DNA of 7,421 bases from positions 1 through 7,421 of the forward strand of contig CAJMKD010000061.1 of the NCBI GenBank assembly GCA_905213905.1. Reading direction: 5' to 3'. Numbering within the stretch: the stretch's first letter is position 1; every line of letters starts with the position of its first letter. This stretch comes from an uncultured Sutterella sp. (GTDB taxonomy: Bacteria > Pseudomonadota > Gammaproteobacteria > Burkholderiales > Burkholderiaceae_F). This document shows positions 1 to 5,026 of this stretch, piece by piece. A model generated the notes under the pieces. The model searched no databases. It saw only the letters and a list, made by a program, of their open reading frames with translations, and was not told where the DNA came from. The translations under genes were made by a program, and so were the position numbers.

Positions 1-31
1 AGCAATTTTCACCCCCCTCACAACTCAGGCT

Positions 32-98
32 GGGCTAATGAACCGGCAGGTTGCCCTACCAGTTATGAGAATTAGCCAATCTTAGTTTAGGGCTAATT
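32..98. repeat. Three alternating GGCTAAT / ATTAGCC motifs
   Basis: GGGCTAAT occurs at 32-39 and again at 90-97, with the inverse AATTAGCC between them at 70-77. The central copy can pair with either neighbour: 7 bp with 33-39, or 8 bp with 91-98 across a 13-nt loop. The two hairpins are mutually exclusive. A further small hairpin (AACC-GGCA-GGTT, 41-52) lies inside the first loop. No T-run follows, so this is not a simple terminator. It could be a protein-binding site, a recombination or element end, or an old insertion scar. The sequence does not decide among these. Confidence 0.4.
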
Positions 99-112
99 AC
101 GAAAATGCCGCC

Positions 113-153
113 GCGGCTTTGTCTGCCGGGGCGGCGGGAGTAGGCAAAGCCGC
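113..153. repeat. GC-rich inverted repeat, 9-bp arms
   Basis: GCGGCTTTG at 113-121 is the exact reverse complement of CAAAGCCGC at 145-153, with a 23-nt GC-rich loop. Read on the minus strand the stem is followed after a few bases by TTTT (102-105), so it might act as a second, weak leftward terminator. On the plus strand no T-run follows. The function is not established. Confidence 0.35.
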
Positions 154-193
154 AGAAACGATCTCTGCCAATCATTCTAATGATAACAACTGC

Positions 194-227
194 AACGAAG
201 AAGTTCAGCCGGTTGAACTTTTTTGTT
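194..227 (+). terminator. Probable rightward Rho-independent terminator
   Basis: The arms 194-207 and 214-227 pair over 14 bp, including two G-U pairs, around the loop 208-213. The core is AAGTTCA / TGAACTT and it runs into six T residues (219-224). A rightward transcript would form a stem followed by a U-run. The T-run partly belongs to the extended stem, which is less typical. It would end transcription of a gene entering from the left edge. Confidence 0.5.
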
Positions 228-238
228 CAGCCTGCAGC

Positions 239-276
239 AAAATCGCCCCAGCTGCTCCGCTCCACAGCCGGGGCGA
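239..276 (-). terminator. Leftward Rho-independent terminator after the lipoprotein gene
   Basis: On the minus strand TCGCCCCGGCTG pairs with CAGCTGGGGCGA over 12 bp with a single G-U pair (plus-strand arms 243-254 and 265-276). The loop is 10 nt (255-264), and TTTT follows directly (242-239). It begins 18 bp past the stop codon of the lipoprotein gene at 295-675, which is the expected position for its terminator. Confidence 0.75.
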
Positions 277-294
277 CTTTGCTACGGACCCGTT

Positions 295-675
295 TCAGCA
301 GCGTCCTGCCGCTCGCAGCAGGGCGTTGCAGTCGTCGGCTTCCTTCTTCTGCTTTCGGACTACCGGATCCTTGCCCTTCGAGCCTACCTTCTTGCAAACG
401 GCATCCGACGAAATCGCAACGGCGGTCGTGAAGTAGCAATTCCAGGTCTGGCCCCCCTTCGACTTCACCTTGAAGTGAATCGAGTCTAATTCAGCTTTGA
501 CAGAACCCGGCACAACCGAGAGGCGCGACGAATCTACCCCAGTCGCCAGTTCCGCCTTGTCGACCATGTCAGCTTCGGACACGAAATTCTTGGAAATATG
601 GCCGCATCCCGACAGCAGGAGCGAACCGAGCGCAAGGCTCAGGACAATCGGCGTTTTGCCCTTAAAAACAGACAT
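295..675 (-). CDS. Small Cys-containing lipoprotein, function unknown
   Basis: This encodes a 126-residue predicted lipoprotein. The N-terminus has basic residues (K5, K7), a hydrophobic core at about 9-21, and a lipobox LLSG-C with the lipidated Cys at position 24. Gly at +2 would favour the outer membrane under the usual sorting rule. The mature part has four more cysteines (C80, C94, C116, C126), enough for two disulfides, and a basic stretch at about 95-111. The ATG at 675 has a GGAG SD 6 nt upstream, and the gene ends at a TGA just before a good leftward terminator. I do not recognise the family. At 126 residues it is larger than typical VirB7 lipoproteins. Being divergent from a transfer operon, it could be an entry/surface-exclusion lipoprotein or an accessory channel lipoprotein. 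That is inference from context only. The codons look somewhat less GC-biased than those of the transfer genes. Confidence 0.85.
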   Translation of the reverse strand: MSVFKGKTPIVLSLALGSLLLSGCGHISKNFVSEADMVDKAELATGVDSSRLSVVPGSVKAELDSIHFKVKSKGGQTWNCYFTTAVAISSDAVCKKVGSKGKDPVVRKQKKEADDCNALLRAAGRC

Positions 676-707
676 TTAAAACTCCAAAAAAGCTCAGGTT
701 GCAATTA

Positions 708-735
708 ATCATACAACCGAAATAAGATTTGACGA
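708..735 (-). promoter_or_regulatory. Likely sigma70 promoter of the lipoprotein gene
   Basis: On the minus strand a -10 box TATGAT (708-713; five of six consensus bases) lies 16 bp downstream of TCGTCA (730-735; four of six -35 bases). Transcription would start near position 700 and give a leader of about 25 nt before the ATG at 675. The region is clearly AT-rich compared with its surroundings. The -35 box is weak, so an activator or a non-ideal sigma contact is possible. Confidence 0.5.
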
Positions 736-753
736 TAAACCGAATTACGATTT
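715..753. repeat. 16-bp direct repeat, operator candidate
   Basis: AACCGAAATAAGATTT (715-730) and AACCGAATTACGATTT (738-753) match at 14 of 16 bases, with a 23-bp period. A third, inverted core copy (ATTTCGGTT, reverse complement AACCGAAAT) is at 758-766. The first copy fills the spacer between the proposed -10 and -35 boxes of the lipoprotein promoter. The second and third lie just upstream of it. This arrangement is typical of operator sites for a repressor or of activator boxes. A roughly two-turn period puts the copies on about the same DNA face. The cognate regulator is not in the window. Confidence 0.5.
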
Positions 754-1031
754 TTTGATTTCGGTTAAACAGAACGCTCGCATCGGTTGGAAGCCGGCAA
801 TGCAGTGGACGGCCCAGTCTGCATGTGAAAAGGGAAGCCTTGTCGAACGAAAGATTCAGGCACCGTCTTTCCACCATAAAAGCGAGCGCGAGCAGGTTCT
901 AGATTTCGAATCAAAGCGAGGCGGCTGATCACGTCGGCGCTCAGGGCACAAAGGCGAGAACAGAAACCCGGAAGGGAAGTCCGTTCGGCGCGGCGATTGC
1001 CGCGGGCCGGAGGGCACCAGGAGGAAAAGAC

Positions 1032-1430
1032 ATGTTCAGCACCGTGAACCGGACGAAAGCGCTCGGCGCTGCCGCGCGACGGTCGTCCGCCAGGGCAAAG
1101 AGCGATTGGCCGCAAAGAAAGGATGCAGGCACCGCCGAAGAGAAGTTCTGCGTGCATTGGGACAGCGAACGCCGCTGGCTCGTCGTGCAGTGGGACATCT
1201 TCATTCGGTACTGCGCGGCCGAAGAGATGACGTCGCCCTTTTCGAAGATCGATCGTCCGGGCGGACAGGTTTATCTCGATTGGCCGACGGACGCCCGCTC
1301 GTTCCTGAGGCGGTACGCATCGGGAGAGAGCAGGGCGGCGGACGGGGCGGAGCTGATCGGAATCCGAACGCTTTGCGACGGTCCGGTGAGCTTCATCCGA
1401 TCGATGCCGGCGCTCGCGACGGAAGAATGA
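1032..1430 (+). CDS. Hypothetical protein, first gene of the transfer operon
   Basis: This encodes a 132-residue protein I do not recognise. The start is well supported: a perfect AGGAGG SD (1019-1024) sits 7 nt before the ATG. The N-terminus (1-30) is basic (R, K, A rich) with no signal peptide or membrane segment, so it is probably cytoplasmic. The middle (about 36-85) looks like a compact globular core with several aromatic residues (W43, W49, W54, Y60, Y81, W84). Cysteines occur at 40, 61 and 115 without a metal-site spacing. Its TGA overlaps the ATG at 1427 in an ATGA arrangement, and the next gene most likely starts 8 nt later, so the two are tightly coupled. As the leading gene of a mating-pair-formation operon it might be a regulator or an accessory transfer factor, but the sequence gives no functional motif. 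Confidence 0.75.
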   Translation: MFSTVNRTKALGAAARRSSARAKSDWPQRKDAGTAEEKFCVHWDSERRWLVVQWDIFIRYCAAEEMTSPFSKIDRPGGQVYLDWPTDARSFLRRYASGESRAADGAELIGIRTLCDGPVSFIRSMPALATEE

Positions 1431-1433
1431 GGA
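1429..1433 (+). promoter_or_regulatory. SD that favours the second ATG of the TrbM-like gene
   Basis: GAGGA at 1429-1433 lies 5 nt before ATG 1439. The in-frame ATG at 1427 overlaps the previous stop and has only GGAAG ending one base before it, which is too close. Translation therefore most likely starts at 1439. Ribosomes finishing the upstream gene at 1428-1430 would end on top of this SD, which suggests translational coupling. Confidence 0.6.
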
Positions 1434-1438
1434 TTGCT

Positions 1439-2332
1439 ATGGGAGCAGCGAAAGCACCAAACAGAGCGAAAAAGACAAGGGGCGCCGTAAAGGCGCGCCG
1501 TTTCGGGCTGAGCGCGTCCGTGAAGGCGTTTCTTGCGCTCGGCGCTGCGTTCGGCTTTGCGTTGGCGCTGGGCGCTTCCGTTGTCATGCCCGGACTGGCA
1601 GCCGCTTCCGATGTCTTCGGCGGAAGCGGCGCGAGCGCGTCTGCTTCGGACAGCGAGGCGCTGCCCGACATCCGCTTTCCCCTCACGGAAGAAGATGCCG
1701 AAGCGATGATTTCCGAAGAAGCCGGCAAGGTGCCGGAGGCGGATCCTTCGGTGCTGCCGCCCGAGACGCAGAATCCGCCCGAAATCTCGATGACGGACGA
1801 CGAAATGAAGGACATGGGCGTTCCGGATTCGGTGATTGAGGCCACGAAAGGAAGCGGCATGAGCGAAAAGGACGAATGGGCCTGCACGTGCCTGCTCTGC
1901 CTCGCGAATCCGAACGGCTGGCAGTCGGTATCCGAATGCCGGCCGCCCGTGAAGCGGCTCTTCGACTATCTGAAGAAGCACAGCCTGCCGAAGTGTCCGA
2001 ATGCCGGCGCCGGCAACGACATGGTGCTCGTCTCGAACCCGACGGATCCCTGCCGGCAGATGAACCTCGAAGACGTGACCGGCTGGATTTACGTGCCGGG
2101 CCGCGGGCCCGTTCATTCGAGCGCCTATCAGAACGAAGGCACCGACTATTGCGTCAAGGGCTATCAGAAGACGCGCCGGATGTGCGTCGAGCACGATTCG
2201 GAAGGCTACTGCACGCTCTACGCGAACGTGCGCTACTTCGACGAAGTGGAGCGCAACACGCACGAGAGTCCCTATTCGATCGACGTCATCATCGGCGGCG
2301 AAGTCTTCAACCGCACGCACGGCTGGCGCTGA
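1439..2332 (+). CDS. trbM: TrbM/KikA-family conjugal transfer protein
   Basis: This is a 297-residue exported protein of the TrbM/KikA/MpfK conjugal-transfer family. The basic N-terminus (about 1-29) precedes a hydrophobic segment (about 30-50) and a likely signal-peptidase site after the Ala run at 54-56. Residues 57-140 are acidic, rich in Ser, Glu and Pro, and probably disordered. The TrbM-like domain starts at W147. It has the C149-x-C151-x2-C154-L cluster, the SEC (C167) segment followed by an R-L-F-x-Y motif, and KCP (C186). Further cysteines are at 205, 238, 249 and 258. Nine in all, so an oxidised periplasmic fold is likely. IncP TrbM is shorter (about 195 residues as I recall), so the acidic linker is extra. 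Family members are needed for or stimulate conjugation, but the biochemical role is poorly defined. Its place just upstream of a virB1-like gene resembles kikA in IncN plasmids (from memory). The start at 1439 is chosen on SD spacing, and 1427 is the alternative. Confidence 0.8.
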   Translation: MGAAKAPNRAKKTRGAVKARRFGLSASVKAFLALGAAFGFALALGASVVMPGLAAASDVFGGSGASASASDSEALPDIRFPLTEEDAEAMISEEAGKVPEADPSVLPPETQNPPEISMTDDEMKDMGVPDSVIEATKGSGMSEKDEWACTCLLCLANPNGWQSVSECRPPVKRLFDYLKKHSLPKCPNAGAGNDMVLVSNPTDPCRQMNLEDVTGWIYVPGRGPVHSSAYQNEGTDYCVKGYQKTRRMCVEHDSEGYCTLYANVRYFDEVERNTHESPYSIDVIIGGEVFNRTHGWR

Positions 2333-2368
2333 GCCGCAGCGCAGAAATGCGAACAGGGAGGACGGACC

Positions 2369-3403
2369 ATGGTGAGAGATGATCGCGTCGAACGCAGCGG
2401 ATCGCGCAAAGGCGCCTCCCAGGCGTCGCTCGTCTTTGCATTTGCAGCGGGCGCCGCAGCGGCGACGGTGTTTCTCGAGGTGTACGGCGTGGCGAAGCTA
2501 TCGGCAGGCCCGGCGCCGGCGCCTGCGGCGCATGACGCACAAAGCGCTGAAAGCGCCGGGGGGCCCGGTGCGCTCGTGGACGGCGTGCGCGGCGCGGCGG
2601 AGAAATTCGCCGTTTATGCCCGCTCTTTTGCGAGCGAAGCGAAGAACGAAGCCGAATCGAGCGAAGCCGATCCGACGTACCGGTCCGTGCTGACGGATCG
2701 GCATGACGGCGACGGCGCGATGTTCGTTCCGGATCCGGCAGCCTCGCTGGTTCTTGCGAAGGCGGCTCTCATTGAAAAGCTTCCGGCGATCTCGGGCGTG
2801 CCCGCAGCAGAAGTGCTCGAAGCGTGCGCGAAGAACGTCGACCGGGCGCTCGCCGCGCGTCTCGTCTGGGGCCTCTCCCGCGGCGAAGCCTGGAGTGTGG
2901 GCGAAGTGGGCGGCGACGTCGTTGCCGCATCGACGAAGTCGGGCGCGATCCGCCTGATCGGGCGGTACCGCGAAGCGGGACGGAACTTCAACGTCGGCGT
3001 GCTGCAGCTCAATGCCGGCACGCTTGCGCGCTACGGGGTGAGTCCCGAAGAAGCGCTCGAGCCCTGCCTCAATCTTCAGATCGGCGCGGACCGGCTCGGG
3101 ACGCGCTACGAAGCGGCGCTGCGCCGCATCCCGGCGGGCGGCGCGCTGGCTGCGCAGGTGGCCGTGACGCGCTTTCTCGTCGAGAACTTCAGAAGCGGCT
3201 CGTTCGCTGCGGACCCGGCGCAGCAGCATGCGGACGGCATGCCGATCGATTTCGGCGGAAACGCTTCGGGTGCGTCTGTCGGCCTTGCGGCCGGCGCGCA
3301 GCCGAAGGTCTCCGGCGGAGACCCCCTCAGGCCGTCGTCTTCTCCTGCGGACGGCCTGAGCGGCAGAGAAGCAGGAAGCGGCCCCTCAGGCCTCATTTTC
3401 TGA
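2369..3403 (+). CDS. virB1: VirB1-like lytic transglycosylase, catalytic Glu apparently lost
   Basis: This is a 344-residue VirB1-like protein. VirB1 enzymes cleave peptidoglycan in the periplasm so the secretion channel can be assembled. A strong SD (GGGAGGA, 2356-2362) precedes the ATG. Residues 20-43 form a hydrophobic signal or anchor segment, followed by an Ala/Pro/Glu-rich linker to about 110. The transglycosylase-like domain spans about 150-255. It has the opening CAKNV (C153), the family signature NFNVGVLQLN (206-215, matching the usual N-x-x-VGL-x-QIN), and EPCLNL (C233), which probably pairs with C153. The expected V-E-S-G/R segment reads G-L-S-R (168-171), so L169 occupies the catalytic Glu position. 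E173 and E179 are nearby acidic residues. The C-terminus (265-344) is rich in Gly, Ser and Pro and looks disordered. The protein is longer than many VirB1 proteins (about 240 residues). The fold assignment is solid; enzymatic activity is doubtful. Confidence 0.85.
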   Translation: MVRDDRVERSGSRKGASQASLVFAFAAGAAAATVFLEVYGVAKLSAGPAPAPAAHDAQSAESAGGPGALVDGVRGAAEKFAVYARSFASEAKNEAESSEADPTYRSVLTDRHDGDGAMFVPDPAASLVLAKAALIEKLPAISGVPAAEVLEACAKNVDRALAARLVWGLSRGEAWSVGEVGGDVVAASTKSGAIRLIGRYREAGRNFNVGVLQLNAGTLARYGVSPEEALEPCLNLQIGADRLGTRYEAALRRIPAGGALAAQVAVTRFLVENFRSGSFAADPAQQHADGMPIDFGGNASGASVGLAAGAQPKVSGGDPLRPSSSPADGLSGREAGSGPSGLIF

Positions 3404-3420
3404 CAAGTCAAGGTATTCAA

Positions 3421-3717
3421 ATGAACATGAAGAAGTTCTCCGCGCTCTTTGCCGCAGTCGGCCTGGCGCTTCTTTCCGGCGCAGCGATGGCTGCGGGCGG
3501 CGTTTCGGGCGAATCGATCGAGACGCTTTTTGAAACGGTGCTCGATGCGCTCCAGATGGCTTCGGTGCCGGTCGTGACGATTGCCGTCTGCTGGGCCGGC
3601 TACAAAGTGATCTGGGGCGGGAGCGCCATCCAGGAAGTCGGACCGCTCGTCGTGGGCGCCATTCTGATCGGCGCGAGTCCCTGGGTGGCGGAACTCCTCG
3701 TGATGAATCAGCAGTGA
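3421..3717 (+). CDS. virB2: VirB2-type conjugative pilin
   Basis: This is a 98-residue prepilin, the main subunit of the conjugative pilus. A signal peptide (MNMKK, a hydrophobic core to about 19, then GAAMA) should be cut near residues 24-25 and leave a mature protein of about 73-74 residues. The mature part has the usual two membrane-spanning helices, about 48-65 and 74-92, joined by a short basic/Gly loop (YKVIWGG, 61-67). This is the standard VirB2/TrbC topology before the subunit is extracted into the pilus. The start at 3421 has AAGG (3410-3413) 7 nt upstream. A second ATG two codons later is less well placed. The gene lies 17 bp after the virB1-like gene and 34 bp before virB3, the canonical virB1-B2-B3 order. 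A single cysteine (C57) lies in the first helix. Confidence 0.9.
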   Translation: MNMKKFSALFAAVGLALLSGAAMAAGGVSGESIETLFETVLDALQMASVPVVTIAVCWAGYKVIWGGSAIQEVGPLVVGAILIGASPWVAELLVMNQQ

Positions 3718-3751
3718 GCAGCGGCGAGGCTGCGAAAGAGGGGAGAAAGGC

Positions 3752-4288
3752 ATGAACGACGGATCCTTTCCGCTCTTCAAGGGCTGCACGCGTCCGGCGA
3801 CCTTCATGGGCGTGCCGTTCGCGCCGTTCTTCATCGTGAACGGCGCGCTCCTCTGGCTCGGCATCGTGACGCCCTGGAAGCCCATTCTGGTGCTCACGCT
3901 GCCGGCCACCTTCATCCTGAAGGCGATTGCGAAGGATGATCCCTACCGGTTCCGCCAATGGGGGCTTGCTTTTCTACTCCTCGCTCAGACGGCGGCGCAG
4001 AAGCGCTTCTGGGACGGGTGCGTCTCGTTCGTGCCCGCGAACGCCGGCAAGCGCCGCACGCACGCGCAGTGGCTGATCTCGCCGCCCGAGTGGCTTCGCG
4101 AGAAGGAGCGCGCGCTCGCCGAAGGCGGGTCGAGCATCTTCGCCGGCGCGGACGGTGCGGCGAATGCAGGCCCTGCAGGGCCTGCAGGGCATTCAGGTCG
4201 TGCGGACGAGGCGGACAACGCAGACAGCGCAGAGGGCGCGGACGCCGATGCTGTTTATGCGGTGCCCGCCTCGGGCGTCCGGCGCTGA
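3752..4288 (+). CDS. virB3: VirB3-like inner-membrane protein with long tail
   Basis: This is a 178-residue VirB3-family protein, the small inner-membrane component that works with VirB4 in pilus biogenesis. The N-terminal motif P7-L-F-K-G-C-T-R-P (to 15), the hydrophobic segments at about 20-39 and 43-60, and the KDDPYRFRQW stretch (61-70) are typical of the family. A further weakly hydrophobic stretch lies at 71-80. VirB3 proteins are usually about 90-110 residues. Here about 70 residues follow, including a Trp/Arg-containing segment (101-125) and then a low-complexity Ala/Gly/Asp tail with a collagen-like GPAGPAGHSG (140-149). The tail is probably disordered and cytoplasmic or periplasmic. 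The SD GGGAG (3741-3745) is 6 nt before the ATG. The next gene starts 15 bp after the stop. In most systems the next gene would be virB4, but here an unknown gene intervenes. Confidence 0.88.
   Translation: MNDGSFPLFKGCTRPATFMGVPFAPFFIVNGALLWLGIVTPWKPILVLTLPATFILKAIAKDDPYRFRQWGLAFLLLAQTAAQKRFWDGCVSFVPANAGKRRTHAQWLISPPEWLREKERALAEGGSSIFAGADGAANAGPAGPAGHSGRADEADNADSAEGADADAVYAVPASGVRR
4169..4190. repeat. Near-perfect palindrome inside the virB3 tail
   Basis: A 14-bp perfect palindrome (GGCCCTGCAGGGCC, 4169-4182) runs into a second CCTGCAGG (4181-4188). Positions 4170-4190 form a 21-bp inverted repeat in which only the central base is unpaired. In frame it encodes the AGPAGPAG part of the tail. 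It probably arose by local duplication of a GCAGGGCCT-like unit in low-complexity coding DNA, and a strand-slippage hotspot is likely. Confidence 0.6.
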
Positions 4289-4303
4289 CACGGAGGGCTG
4301 GCG

Positions 4304-5008
4304 ATGACGACGAAGCATCCTGCGGAAAAAAAGCGCGAAAAGCACAAGCTGCACAAGCCGAACGAGAAGCACAACATGCACGGCACGCAAGGCTCTCCGA
4401 TCCGGACCGACAGGGCGGTGGCGGCTTACGTGGTCGATTCGCTCGATCCCGATCCGCCGAAGGGGGTGGCTGCCTTCGTGAAGCGCTTTTGGGCGCTATG
4501 GCGCTGGCGGCGCACCGACGAATGCCGGGCGGCGCTCGCGGCGCTCGACGACTGGACGGCAGAGCAGCCTGCGCTTGCGCCGGCCTATGAAGAGGCGACG
4601 CGCTTCTTCATCGAAATGTGTCCTTGGGGCATGCGCATGCTCTTCGGCGCTTCGAGAAGCACGGAGGAGGGGGTGTTGCGGGCGGTGTTCTTCATGAGCG
4701 AAATGCTGCTCGGATCCGGAACGCGGCACCTCTCGCCCGGACGGCTTTCGTACCGCGGCGAGCTCACGCTCGAAGCGTACCGGCGCGCGGGCGAAGCGCT
4801 CGAGGCGTCGGGCGCCTTCCGCCGGGGCTTCGTCGACGAGTCGTTTTCGCGCCTTTGCGCCCGCATCGGGTGCCGTGCGCCCGAGGAATTCGAAGCAGAC
4901 GAATTCGGGACCGTGCGGCAGCGGCAGGGACGAAAAGAGCGGCAGACGCAAAGCGCGCGCACCGACGCGGCCGCAGGACCGGCGGATCCGATCCGGACAG
5001 AGAGATAA
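4304..5008 (+). CDS. Hypothetical protein between virB3 and virB4
   Basis: This encodes a 234-residue protein I cannot assign. The start has a GGAGG SD (4292-4296) 7 nt upstream. The N-terminal 27 residues are strikingly Lys/His-rich and contain no signal peptide. Residues about 36-200 look like a mostly helical soluble domain with conserved-looking aromatic patches (FWALWRW, 62-68; FFIEMCPWGM, 101-110) and a moderately hydrophobic helix at 123-137 that is too polar for a clear membrane span. Cysteines are at 74, 106, 185 and 190. The C-terminus (about 205-234) is Arg/Gln-rich and disordered. It lies 15 bp after virB3 and 18 bp before virB4, so it is co-transcribed with them. Possible roles are a VirB3/VirB4 assembly partner or a cargo gene. 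The context suggests a link to the inner-membrane ATPase complex but does not prove it. Confidence 0.8.
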   Translation: MTTKHPAEKKREKHKLHKPNEKHNMHGTQGSPIRTDRAVAAYVVDSLDPDPPKGVAAFVKRFWALWRWRRTDECRAALAALDDWTAEQPALAPAYEEATRFFIEMCPWGMRMLFGASRSTEEGVLRAVFFMSEMLLGSGTRHLSPGRLSYRGELTLEAYRRAGEALEASGAFRRGFVDESFSRLCARIGCRAPEEFEADEFGTVRQRQGRKERQTQSARTDAAAGPADPIRTER

Positions 5009-5026
5009 GAAGTGGATTTGGAAAAA

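Larger units (their letters stand above)
1..294. other. Left non-coding flank with repeats and hairpins
   Basis: I see no supportable gene here. Two plus-strand frames are open from the left edge. One reads as 24 residues ending at TAG 73-75 and the other as 27 residues ending at TAG 83-85. Either could be the tail of a rightward gene that starts outside the window, but neither is recognisable. The stretch carries repeated GGCTAAT motifs (33-98), a GC-rich stem (113-153), and two stem-loops with T-runs on opposite strands (194-227 and 239-276). Facing terminators suit the gap between a rightward gene entering from the left and the leftward lipoprotein gene at 295-675. Confidence 0.6.
676..1031. 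other. 356-bp divergent intergenic region
   Basis: The left third (about 676-770) is an AT-rich island in otherwise GC-rich DNA. It holds the promoter of the leftward lipoprotein gene and repeated operator-like motifs. The rest (771-1031) has normal GC and shows little. It has one short open frame from ATG 800 to TGA 928 (42 codons, weak GGAAG upstream) that I do not consider a gene, and a 6-bp GC hairpin (CGCGGC-GATT-GCCGCG, 989-1004) just before the SD of the next gene. I found no convincing sigma70-type promoter for the rightward operon. TTGACG at 729-734 has no matching -10 at the right distance. Confidence 0.6.

Noticed and set aside
119..436. Plus-strand open frame of 105 codons with a TTG start
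   Set aside because: It runs antisense through the terminator and the 3' part of the well-supported lipoprotein gene and has no SD. Its first 25 codons look protein-like, so a decayed remnant cannot be fully excluded.
729..760. TTGACG (729-734) as -35 box for a rightward promoter of the transfer operon
   Set aside because: At 16-18 bp downstream there is only a T-run (TTTTTT/TTTTTG), not a -10-like hexamer. The start would also be about 270 bp from the first gene.
800..928. 42-codon open frame in the divergent intergenic region (ATG 800, GGAAG 6 nt upstream)
   Set aside because: The third codon positions lack the GC bias of the neighbouring genes and the SD is weak. The frame is open upstream to 680 without a good start codon. 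It is probably chance, possibly a remnant.
765..1157. Minus-strand open frame of 130 codons
   Set aside because: It overlaps the strong SD and start of the plus-strand gene at 1032, its composition is typical of an antisense shadow, and it has no recognisable domain.
1503..1520. Possible Tat signal (Arg-Arg-Phe, residues 20-22 of the TrbM-like protein)
   Set aside because: The twin-arginine consensus needs R-R-x-F/L-L-K. Here Phe follows directly and no Lys is at the expected place, so a Sec signal fits better.
1271..2320. Minus-strand open frame of 349 codons opposite the TrbM-like gene
   Set aside because: It is antisense to a gene with a signal peptide and a TrbM Cys motif, has no SD or recognisable domain, and has a shadow-like Arg/Ala/His composition.
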